35,538 nt of DNA from Streptomyces beigongshangae (GTDB taxonomy: Bacteria; Actinomycetota; Actinomycetes; Streptomycetales; Streptomycetaceae). The stretch is taken from the NCBI RefSeq assembly GCF_019710745.1, contig NZ_JAHKJW010000024.1:1-35538 (forward strand), written 5' to 3'. The notes below the pieces were generated by a model that worked only from the letters and a program-made list of their open reading frames with translations, was not told the origin of the DNA and made no database searches. Shown in pieces: positions 16,426-25,279 of the stretch (the stretch's first letter is position 1; the number at the start of each line of letters is the position of its first letter). The position numbers and the translations under genes were made by a program.

Positions 16426-19425
16426 TCACCGCCCGCGCGGCACCGCCCGGCCGGGGGCCGCGCGGGAACTCCCTCCCGTGTGCGGGATCCCTCCCGCGTA
16501 CGGGGGACGACGCCCGTCCCCGTCGGCGAACGGCCCCCGGTCCGTGCCGGGCACCCTCTCCGGCACCAGGCCGCGCTCCGCGAGGCTGCCGTCCAGCCAG
16601 GCCGCCGCCAGCTCCGCCCGGGAGCGACAGCCGACGCGCTGGAACAACCGTGTCAGCCGCCGCTCCACGGTCTTCTCGCTCGACGCCAGCCGCGCCGCGA
16701 TCTGCCGGTTGGTCGCCCCGTCGCTGACCATCACGGTCAGCCGGACGTCCTCCTCGCTCAGGCGGTCCCCGGCCGGCCGCGCCCTCGGCAGGACGAGGTA
16801 CCGCCGCCGCGCCATGTGCCCGAGGGCCGTACGGGTGGCGCGCCCGATCCCCAGCGCCTGCGCCGTACGGGAGGCGTCGGCCAGGTGCCGGTCGGAGTCG
16901 TCGCCGATCTCCACCAGGCACAGGCGGCACAGCAGGCCCGTGTACACGTCGCCGCGCCGTTCCGCCGACCCGAGGGCGGCCCGCGCGCTCCGCACGTCAC
17001 CGTGCACCAGGCCGCGGGCGCAGAGCACCGCCTCGCCCGTCGTGGGGGAGGCCACCTCCTCGTGCAGTGCCTCCAGTTCGGCCAGCGTCTCCCGCATGGC
17101 CTGCGGCCTGCCGTCCAGCAGGGCGTAGGTCAGACGGCGCAGCAACACCTTCTCGATACCCGACAGCAAACCGCTCGCACGGGCCCGCCGCACGTCTTCG
17201 CGTGCACCCTCCAGCGCCTCCTCCCCCTGGCCGGACCAGTACCGCAGGCCGAGTCTCGCCCAGGCGACGAGGGGGTGGGCCACGGTGCCGGGGACCAGGT
17301 CCAGCCACGCCCGCGCGTGGCCCGGCTCGCCCCGCGCGCAGTGGATCTCGGCTGCCAGCGCGCGGGCGGCCTGCGCGGTGGACGCCTCCGTGCCGCGGGT
17401 CCGGCTCCGTGCCTCGATCCGGCGGGCGGACGCCAGGGCCTGGTCCCAGTCGCCCTCCAGGTAGCAGCACACCATGGTGTGGTAGCGCGCGGCGGTACTG
17501 TCCCCCGCCCCCGTGCAGCGGTCGCCGAGCACGGCGGTCAGGGCGTCGGCCAGGTCCGCGTGGGCGGCCGCGTTCCGCAGCCGGTCCAGGGTCCGCGCGT
17601 CGGACCGCAGGGCCTGCGCGGTGGCCAGCAGACCGGCGCGGGTACCCGCGCCGGCGGCCAGCAGCCGCAGTTCGGCGGGCGAGGGCAGGGGACCGGAACG
17701 CGCCCGGGGACCGGCGCCAGGCACGCCCACCACATCGGAGCCGCCCGTCGCGTGCGGGGCGTGCGGGACGCCTGGATCGTGCGGGGCGTCCGGACGGCCC
17801 GTCACCCCGCCGATCGCGTACGGACCGACCAGAGCCGTGTATCCGGCCGGTACGGGCAGCCGGTCCGGCGCATGGCGGTCCCGGGGACCCGAGCCGTCGC
17901 CGTACGGCAACCGGTGCTCGTGCAGCGCGGCCAGGGCCCACACCTCGGTGACGTACGCCAGACGGTCCCCGGCCTCCTCCGCGGGCGACGCGTCCAGGCA
18001 GGCGAGCAGCGGTTCGCCGAGGGCCAGCGCGCCCCCGTGGTCGGTGTGGCGCATGCTCAGTTCGGCGGACTCGTACAGCACTTCGGGCGTCCTGGGGTCG
18101 TGCGGGGCCAGGCGCCGCAGCGCCGAGGAGTAGGCACGGACCGAACGCGGCCAGTCGGACCTGGCGTCCGTACGGGCCGCCGCCAGCAGCACCTCCACCG
18201 CGAGCGCGTCGCCCAGCCGGGCCCCGGCGGCGGCCACGTGATCGGCCAGGCGGGGATGGCCGGCGCCCGCGGCCGCCGCGCCCAGCCGGTCGCTCAACGA
18301 CCTGGTGATCAGCGCGTGCAGCGACGACACGTCATGGTGGGTGGGCAGCGCGCGCAGTGCCGCCGCGAGCGCCGGGACGGCGAACGACGCCCGGCCGTCG
18401 CCGTCCACGACCAGGATCCCCTTCTCGACCAGCGGGGTCAGGGCCCGGTCGAGGAGACCGGCCCGCCGGGGACCTCCCGGCTTCAGCCGGTGCAGGTCGT
18501 CGAACCGTATCTCGGCGTGCTCCAGGGTGCGGGCCACCGCGGCCGCCCCGGCCAGGGAGGTGGCGTCCGCGGACCCGGCCGGCCGGCAGAGCCGGTTCAG
18601 CCGCGCCACGTCCGTGGTGAGCCGCAGCGCCCGCTCCGGCTCCGTCAGGCACACCAGGCCGCCGAGTTCGACCAGACCGTGCCGTTCTTCCAGCGAGTCG
18701 AGCACCGACAGCACGGCCTCGGGCGTGCCCGCCATCGGGCCCAGCGCGCGTCGGACCGCAGTCACCAGCGCCGGCTCGACCGGACGTCCGAGCCGCCGCA
18801 CGACCAACGCCTCGACGTCGGCGGGCCGCAGCGGTGGCAGTTCGAGCAACCGGTCGGCCGCCGCGGTCAGTTGCGCGGTCCCGCCGTCTCCCGGGCGTAC
18901 CGGACGGCCCGCCAGCACCATCGGCACGCCGGCCGGGCGGAAGACGCGGAACAGCAGGCCGAGAGCGGAGGCCGTCGGTGCGGGCAGCCGGTCGATGTCG
19001 TCGACCAGCAGCGCGAAGGGGGTTTCCCGGGCCGCCTCCGCGAGTACGTCGCCGAGGGCGGACAGCACCGTCAACTCGCCGTGCCGACCGGCGGACCGCC
19101 GTGGTGCCCGGCGGGCGGAGCCGGTCCGGGCCGTGCCACGACGGCTGTGGACCCTGCCGAGTGCGCCGTGCACGCCGTCGGCCAGGGCGATCGCGCCGGA
19201 TACGGACCCACCGGACGCGCCCCCGCCGTCGTGACAGTGCGGGCGCAGCACCTTGACGCCCTCCTCGACCGCCGTGCGCCGGGCCTGTTCCAGTACGGCG
19301 GTCTTGCCGATCCCGGCCGCGCCGACGACCAGCAGGGTGCGCGCGCCGGCGCCGGTCGACAGCAGCGTCCCGGCCACCTCCCCGATCTCGCTGTCCCTGC
19401 CGATGACAGGTCCGCCGTCACGCAA
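16426..19425 (-). CDS. LAL-type LuxR transcriptional regulator (intact P-loop)
   Basis: A large ATP-binding LuxR regulator of about 999 residues. The N-terminal AAA/NACHT-like ATPase begins at VIGRDSEI, with Walker A GAAGIGKT (residues 35-42) and Walker B FALLVDDIDRL. A long helical, tetratricopeptide-like middle follows. The C-terminal LuxR DNA-binding domain (about 889-947) includes DGATNRQIAARLASSEKTVE, and a Gly/Pro/Arg tail of about 50 residues ends the protein. I chose TTG 19425 because GGGAGGAG lies just upstream and the GRDSE motif follows at once, as usual for the family. ATG 19515 and ATG 19644 are in frame but would run into the divergent promoter. LAL proteins typically activate secondary-metabolite or sugar-use genes; the target here is unknown. 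Confidence 0.85.
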   Translation of the reverse strand: MRDGGPVIGRDSEIGEVAGTLLSTGAGARTLLVVGAAGIGKTAVLEQARRTAVEEGVKVLRPHCHDGGGASGGSVSGAIALADGVHGALGRVHSRRGTARTGSARRAPRRSAGRHGELTVLSALGDVLAEAARETPFALLVDDIDRLPAPTASALGLLFRVFRPAGVPMVLAGRPVRPGDGGTAQLTAAADRLLELPPLRPADVEALVVRRLGRPVEPALVTAVRRALGPMAGTPEAVLSVLDSLEERHGLVELGGLVCLTEPERALRLTTDVARLNRLCRPAGSADATSLAGAAAVARTLEHAEIRFDDLHRLKPGGPRRAGLLDRALTPLVEKGILVVDGDGRASFAVPALAAALRALPTHHDVSSLHALITRSLSDRLGAAAAGAGHPRLADHVAAAGARLGDALAVEVLLAAARTDARSDWPRSVRAYSSALRRLAPHDPRTPEVLYESAELSMRHTDHGGALALGEPLLACLDASPAEEAGDRLAYVTEVWALAALHEHRLPYGDGSGPRDRHAPDRLPVPAGYTALVGPYAIGGVTGRPDAPHDPGVPHAPHATGGSDVVGVPGAGPRARSGPLPSPAELRLLAAGAGTRAGLLATAQALRSDARTLDRLRNAAAHADLADALTAVLGDRCTGAGDSTAARYHTMVCCYLEGDWDQALASARRIEARSRTRGTEASTAQAARALAAEIHCARGEPGHARAWLDLVPGTVAHPLVAWARLGLRYWSGQGEEALEGAREDVRRARASGLLSGIEKVLLRRLTYALLDGRPQAMRETLAELEALHEEVASPTTGEAVLCARGLVHGDVRSARAALGSAERRGDVYTGLLCRLCLVEIGDDSDRHLADASRTAQALGIGRATRTALGHMARRRYLVLPRARPAGDRLSEEDVRLTVMVSDGATNRQIAARLASSEKTVERRLTRLFQRVGCRSRAELAAAWLDGSLAERGLVPERVPGTDRGPFADGDGRRPPYAGGIPHTGGSSRAAPGRAVPRGR

Positions 19426-19501
19426 CGCCCGCTCCTCCCGGTCCGGTACTTCGTCTGTGCCCGTGCACGGCCGGCGGAAGCGATCCTGGGGAAACACCCA
19501 T

Positions 19502-19526
19502 CGGCACCCGACCATAATGGGTGCCG
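19502..19526. promoter_or_regulatory. Inverted repeat in the divergent LAL promoter region
   Basis: CGGCACCC and GGGTGCCG form perfect 8-bp arms around a 9-nt AT-rich spacer (19510-19518) containing CATAAT, a fair -10-like hexamer on either strand. It lies in the 200 bp between two divergent regulator genes, so one bound protein could control both. It overlaps the longer alternative N-terminus of the reverse gene, which argues for that gene's shorter start. Confidence 0.5.
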
Positions 19527-19625
19527 CCGGCCCGGGGCCCGGACACCGGGCCGGTCGGCGGCGCTCTCCGCTCCAGGGTCCGTCCCGGCCTGCCCGGCAC
19601 ATGTCGTCGAGGAGAGCGCGGGACC

Positions 19626-22600
19626 ATGACTGCTCCGTCCGCAACCCCCCGGTCGCTCCACGGGGGCACGGCCGACGGACTCGTCGGCCGTGAGCCGGAG
19701 TCGGACGAGGCGTACGGTCTCCTGCGCCGGCCGGGCGGGCCGCGGCTGGTGCTGGTCCGGGGCGAACGGGGAGCCGGACGCACCGCGTTCCTGCACGCGG
19801 TGGGTGAACGGCTGCGCGCGGAGGGGACGGCCGTGCTCGCGCTGGACTGCGTTCCGGGCGACGACGAGCGGCCGCTGCTGCTCGCGCTGCGGCTGGTCAT
19901 GGCGCTGGAGCGGCACCGGCCGACGGGTGCGCCCACGCCCCGGCGGCCGGGCGCGCCCACGACCGAGGCACTGCGGGCGGCCGAACAGGGTGACGCGACG
20001 GCGATGGCCGGACTGCTGCGGACCGCTCTGGCGTACCCCGTGACCGCGCCCGTGGTCGTCGTGGTGGACGACATCCAGCACGCCGACGCCGATTCGCTCG
20101 CCGTGCTCGCCGTCCTCGCCGGGACCGACCCGGCGCATGTGCCACCCGGTGCCCGGCTGCTGGCCTCGGCGGTGGGACACGGGGAGCAGCCGGGGCAGCC
20201 GAAACGGCCGGAGCGGCCGGTCGACCGGCGGATGACCCGCTTGGCGGGCGCACGAGGAGCCCGCACCTTGGTGCTGTCCCCCCTCGGGCCGGACGGGACC
20301 ACCGCCCTGGTGGCGCGGCGGCTGCGGGCGACGCCGGACACGGGCCTCGCCCGGCGTGTGCGGGAACTGACGCTCGGCGTCCCGGGGGCGGTCGACGCCC
20401 TGCTCACCGGGTGGACGCGGGACGGGGCGATCAGGGTGGCCGACAGCCACGCCTTCGTCGAGGTACGGACCCCGCCGCCGGTGCTGCGGGACGACGACCG
20501 GTTCGTCACGGCGCTGGACGCGCTGAGCGGGCCGTGCCGCACGGTCGCCGGGGCGCTGAGCATCCTGTGGCCGCTCGGCGGACGGGCCGCGGAGCTGATC
20601 GCGGCGTCGACAGGACTGTCCGCGGACGCCGTCGGCGACGCGCTGCGCGACCTGACGGACGCGGAGGTCGTCGAGGACCTGCCCGGCCCCGGCGGCCCTC
20701 CCGCCCCCGGCGCCGCCACGGCACCGGCAGGACCGGGCCGGCGGTTCCGTCTGCCGCTGACCGCCCACGCCGTCAGGGAACGGCTGGGGCCGCTGGAACG
20801 AGCCCGGCTGTCCGCCACCGCGGTCGAGGCCCTCTGGGCGGACAGGGACACCACGGACACCACGGGTACCGCGACCCCTGCGAGCCCTCCGGCCCTGGCC
20901 CTGACCCTGACTTCGGCCCTGACCCCGGCCCTGCCGGACGAGGCGGACGCCGTGGCCTACCTCGCGGACCGGATCGCGGAGGCCGGTCCGCTCGTCGACC
21001 CCGACCGCGCGGTCGCCGAGCTGACCGCCGCCGCACAGCGGCTGCACCCGGACTCCGCGGGCGGAGGGGTGCTCCGGTGGCGCCGGGCCGTCTGCCATCT
21101 CAGCGAGCGGCCCGCCGACCGCGTCGCCGCCCTGGGCCGGTACGCCACGGCCGCCTACGACGCGGGGGACCACCGCACCGCGCGGTCCATCACCGAGTCG
21201 GTCCTGCGCGACCTCGCGGACGTCCTCGATCCGGCGGCGCTCCAGGAGACCGCGAGCCTCTTCACGGCGGCGACGGCCGACGACCTGGACCGGCGGGCGC
21301 TGTCCCGGCTGGCCACGGCCCGGTGGTGGGAGGGACTGCGGCTGCCCGCCGTGGTCGCCGTGACCGGCAGGGCGCTGGCCCTGAGCCATCTGGAGAGGTG
21401 GCACGAGGTACTGGACCTGCTGTCACGGACGGAACCGGTGTGGGCCGGCGACCCCCGTGTCCGTGCGAAACCCGGATACTTCCGGGCCGTGGCCGAACTG
21501 GCACTGGGCCGGCCGGAGCGGTTCCGGGAGGCGCTCGCCCTTCCCGAGGCGCCGGAGCTGGAGCCCGGTCACGTCCACGCGCTCGCCACCGCCATGTTCG
21601 ACGAGCTGCTCAGCGGCCGGGACCTGCGCGCGGCGGAGGCCCTGCTGGCCGCACAGGGCCTGACCCCCGACATGCTGCCCCCGCGCAGCCTGTTCCTCCG
21701 GCACCACCTCGGGGGCCGGTGGGACGAGGCACTGGAACCGGCCCGCCGGATGCTGGCGAACAACAGGACCGGCACGCCCGCCGCGGACCGCTGTCTGATT
21801 CCCGCACGGACGGCGGAGATCCTCCTGGCCCGGGGCCGCACCACGAGCGCACGCCGCGTCGTCGACGGCGTGCGCGGCCGTGCCGAGGGGCCGCTGGAGT
21901 ACTCACTGGACGCCGTCGAGGCCGCGATACTGCGGACCCTCGGCGATCCGGTCGGCGCCGTGAGGACGCTGCTCGGCGGCATCGGGGCGGCGGACGCCCG
22001 TGGACAGGTCGCCGGTACCGACGAACTGTGGGCGGCACTCGCCGAGGTGCACGCGGAAGAAGGGCGCGCGGGTGAGGCGGCGGCCTGTCTGCGGCGCCTG
22101 GAACGGATCTCGGACCGCACGGGCAGCGGAAGGACACGGCTGCGGTACCTGCTCGCGTCGGCCCGCGTCCTGCAACAGGACGCCCCCGACGCCACCCGCG
22201 CCGCCCGTACCGTCCGCGACAACCTGCGCGAGGCGGTGGAGCTGGCCCGCTCGCGCAGCCAGCCGTTCGAGACGGCGCAGACACTCGTCGCCGCCGCCGG
22301 GGCGGGCGCGGGCCCGCCGGAACTGCTGCACGAGGCGTACGCGCTGTTCGGGACGGTCGGCGCCGCCCTGTGGCGCTTCCGCACCAGGACCGCCATGCGG
22401 GAGGCCGGTCTCACGGTCCCCGGGCGCCGGCGGGCCACCGCCGAGAACGAGCACCTGCTCGCGACCCTGATCGCCGAAGGGCTCACCAACCGCCGGATCG
22501 CCACGGTGCTGGGGCTCAGCGAGGACGCGGTCGCCAACCGGCTGACCCGGCTGTTCACCCGCACGGGACTGCGCTCCCGCACCGAGGTGGTCACGGCCGT

Positions 22601-22634
22601 GCTCACCCACTACCGCGCCCACGGGATCGCCTGA
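19626..22634 (+). CDS. LAL-type LuxR transcriptional regulator (variant P-loop)
   Basis: A 1,002-residue LAL regulator divergent from the one above. It starts MTAPSATPRS. GLVGREPE opens the ATPase domain, the Walker A-like motif is GERGAGRT (residues 46-53), and Walker B is VVVVVDDIQHAD (D148/D149). The usual P-loop Lys is Arg (R52), so ATP binding or hydrolysis may be weak. The middle is helical and repeat-like. The C-terminal LuxR domain (about 937-995) includes EGLTNRRIATVLGLSEDAVANRLTRLF. ATG 19626 follows GAGGAGAG. The DNA-binding domain resembles that of the divergent LAL (both have LTRLF), pointing to common ancestry, although the ATPase motifs have diverged. No dedicated target cluster lies nearby apart from the molybdenum hydroxylase operon, which has its own TetR regulator. 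Confidence 0.85.
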   Translation: MTAPSATPRSLHGGTADGLVGREPESDEAYGLLRRPGGPRLVLVRGERGAGRTAFLHAVGERLRAEGTAVLALDCVPGDDERPLLLALRLVMALERHRPTGAPTPRRPGAPTTEALRAAEQGDATAMAGLLRTALAYPVTAPVVVVVDDIQHADADSLAVLAVLAGTDPAHVPPGARLLASAVGHGEQPGQPKRPERPVDRRMTRLAGARGARTLVLSPLGPDGTTALVARRLRATPDTGLARRVRELTLGVPGAVDALLTGWTRDGAIRVADSHAFVEVRTPPPVLRDDDRFVTALDALSGPCRTVAGALSILWPLGGRAAELIAASTGLSADAVGDALRDLTDAEVVEDLPGPGGPPAPGAATAPAGPGRRFRLPLTAHAVRERLGPLERARLSATAVEALWADRDTTDTTGTATPASPPALALTLTSALTPALPDEADAVAYLADRIAEAGPLVDPDRAVAELTAAAQRLHPDSAGGGVLRWRRAVCHLSERPADRVAALGRYATAAYDAGDHRTARSITESVLRDLADVLDPAALQETASLFTAATADDLDRRALSRLATARWWEGLRLPAVVAVTGRALALSHLERWHEVLDLLSRTEPVWAGDPRVRAKPGYFRAVAELALGRPERFREALALPEAPELEPGHVHALATAMFDELLSGRDLRAAEALLAAQGLTPDMLPPRSLFLRHHLGGRWDEALEPARRMLANNRTGTPAADRCLIPARTAEILLARGRTTSARRVVDGVRGRAEGPLEYSLDAVEAAILRTLGDPVGAVRTLLGGIGAADARGQVAGTDELWAALAEVHAEEGRAGEAAACLRRLERISDRTGSGRTRLRYLLASARVLQQDAPDATRAARTVRDNLREAVELARSRSQPFETAQTLVAAAGAGAGPPELLHEAYALFGTVGAALWRFRTRTAMREAGLTVPGRRRATAENEHLLATLIAEGLTNRRIATVLGLSEDAVANRLTRLFTRTGLRSRTEVVTAVLTHYRAHGIA

Positions 22635-22714
22635 CCCACCCGCACCTCCTGCGCGACCGGCCCGCCGACCGGTACGGCCGTCCGGCCCGGGCACGCGTAC
22701 CGCTACCGCTGCCC

Positions 22715-23293
22715 CTACCGCCGGGGCGCCCCCGCGCGCAGGCCGTCCATGACGAAGTCCAGCAGACGGTCGGCGCGCGGCTGCCAGTCGCTCTGCGTGT
22801 CGATCATCCAGAGGCCGCCGATGGCCAGGAGGAAGTCCTCCCCGGTCATCCCCGCACGGATGGTTCCGGCCTCCTCGGCGGCCCGGAGCAGGAGCTCCGC
22901 CGCGGAGGTCACCGGTGTGTGTGCCGGCTTCGCCGGACCGCCCGGTGCGCTGGTGGCCTGCCGGATCGCCTCCGCCAGCCCCGCCTTGGTCATCGCGAAC
23001 CGGGCGAGGTGATCCATCCACACGCGCAGGGCCCGGTCGGGCTCATGGGTCCTGAGCAGTTCGGCCGCGGCGTCCGCGACCTGCTGCATCTCGTGGCGGT
23101 AGATCTCCAGGACGAGGGCCTCGCGGTTGGGGAAGTTGCGGTAGAACGTGCCCTGCCCGACACCCGCCTTCTTGGCGATCACACTGAGGGGGGCGTCCGC
23201 GCAGAGCGTCAGCTCGGCCAGGGCCACTTCGAGGATGCGTTCGCGGTTCCGCTGCGCGTCCGAGCGCAGAGGAACGTCCTTCTTCTGCTGCAC
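22715..23293 (-). CDS. TetR-family repressor of the molybdenum hydroxylase operon
   Basis: A 192-residue regulator with a typical TetR N-terminal helix-turn-helix: RNRERILEVALAE, then LSVIAKKAGVGQGTFYRNFPNREAL, about residues 14-60. A helical ligand-binding domain follows (WMDHLARFAMTKAGLAEAIR and later helices). GTG 23293 is chosen because GGAGGA lies 5 bp upstream and the distance to the helix-turn-helix is normal; longer in-frame versions begin with a Gly/Arg low-complexity stretch. It is divergent from the 2Fe-2S subunit gene, and the 343-bp spacer holds two identical palindromes. Repression of itself and of the operon is the usual arrangement and is inferred here. The inducer is unknown but is likely an aldehyde or N-heterocycle related to the enzyme's substrate. 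Confidence 0.88.
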   Translation of the reverse strand: MQQKKDVPLRSDAQRNRERILEVALAELTLCADAPLSVIAKKAGVGQGTFYRNFPNREALVLEIYRHEMQQVADAAAELLRTHEPDRALRVWMDHLARFAMTKAGLAEAIRQATSAPGGPAKPAHTPVTSAAELLLRAAEEAGTIRAGMTGEDFLLAIGGLWMIDTQSDWQPRADRLLDFVMDGLRAGAPRR

Positions 23294-23375
23294 TCGTCCT
23301 CCCCCTCCCCCTCTTCCCGTTCCCGGTTCCCGGTTCCTGCTCCGGCGCCCGTGACTCCGTGGCCGAATAATGTTC

Positions 23376-23396
23376 TTGATAAGCGGACAGCTGTCC
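23376..23396. promoter_or_regulatory. TetR operator 1 with -35-like TTGATA
   Basis: The perfect 12-bp palindrome GGACAGCTGTCC (23385-23396) follows TTGATA (23376-23381), which matches TTGACA at five of six positions on the forward strand. A repressor bound here would sit between -35 and -10. The -10 is not clear. Confidence 0.6.
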
Positions 23397-23414
23397 ACTA
23401 CGTTTTCCAGTGAG

Positions 23415-23428
23415 CGGACAGCTGTCCG
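23415..23428. promoter_or_regulatory. TetR operator 2
   Basis: CGGACAGCTGTCCG is a perfect 14-bp palindrome sharing its 12-bp core with operator 1. The centres are 31 bp apart, almost exactly three helical turns, so two dimers would lie on the same DNA face. The remainder of 23429-23636 before the operon shows no further structure. Confidence 0.6.
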
Positions 23429-23636
23429 GTTAGGTGCACCTTACCGGCCTGCGTCCCGTGCGGACAGCCGGTGGTGGTCGCCACCGGCCTCTCCTTGCAT
23501 CCTGCACGCTTCCGGCCCGCCGCCGCTACACGCGGCGTCGGCCCCCCGTTCTCCATGTCTCTGTTCTCCCGCCTCCGTTCTCTCTGCCGCCGGCCCGTTC
23601 CCGCAACGGGTACCGGAACGCGAAAGAAGGCTGATC

Positions 23637-24286
23637 ATGGCCACAGCATCCCCGTCGACGTACAGCGCCGTCACCCTGAACATCAACGGTGAGAAGCACA
23701 CGCTGACCGTCGACCACCGCACCACCCTGCTCGACGCCCTGCGCGAGCGCCTCGATCTCACCGGTACCAAGAAGGGCTGCGACCAGGGGCAGTGCGGCGC
23801 CTGCACCGTCCTGCTAGACAAACGCCGGGCCGTCGCCTGCCTGCAACTGGCGGTGGCGGCCGAGGGCCGGGAGATCACCACCATCGAGGGCGTCGCCGAG
23901 GGCGACCGGCTGCACCCGGTGCAGCAGGCGTTCCTCGACCTCGACGGCTACCAGTGCGGCTACTGCACACCCGGCCAGATATGTTCCGCCGTCGCCGTGA
24001 TCGAGGAACACGCCGCCGGCTGGCCGAGCGCCGTCACCGACGACGTACGCCCCGAGGCGGGGCCACCACCCCTGACCCCCGAGGAGATCCGGGAGCGGAT
24101 GAGCGGCAACCTGTGCCGCTGCGGCGCGTACGTGTCGATCGTGCAGGCGGTCGCCCGCGCGGCCGAGAACGACGCGCGCACCGGCCGGACCGCGGAAGCC
24201 GCCCAGGACGCCCACGACGCACAGGGCACACAAGGTGCACAAGGCGCACAAGGCGCACAGGGCGCGAACCACGAGGGGGCGGCGGC

Positions 24287-24290
<4 letters not shown>
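23637..24290 (+). CDS. Molybdenum hydroxylase 2Fe-2S subunit (PaoA/XdhA-like)
   Basis: A 217-residue small subunit of the xanthine dehydrogenase/aldehyde oxidase family, carrying electrons from the molybdenum site toward FAD. Its plant-type ferredoxin domain has C48, C53, C56 and C68 (CDQGQCGACTVLLD). The helical domain has C107/C110 (CGYC) and C160/C162 (NLCRCGAY) for the second cluster. E. coli PaoA carries a Tat leader; none is present here, so the complex is probably cytoplasmic. ATG 23637 has GAAAGAAGG 6 bp upstream; an earlier in-frame start at 23370 would run through the operators. The C-terminus after residue 178 is an unusual QGAQGAQGAQ repeat tail. The stop overlaps the next start as ATGA. 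Confidence 0.9.
24213..24270 (+). repeat. Tandem 9-bp repeats (GCACAAGGC-type) in the 2Fe-2S subunit tail
   Basis: Nine-base units code for repeated GAQ/GTQ in the last 35 residues of the 2Fe-2S subunit, outside the conserved fold. Copy number is likely variable without functional cost. Confidence 0.65.

Positions 24291-25275
<985 letters not shown>

Positions 25276-25279
<4 letters not shown>

Noticed and set aside
22635..22714. Terminator between the forward LAL gene and the convergent TetR gene
   Set aside because: GC-rich with several partial inverted repeats but no clean stem-loop; nothing convincing.
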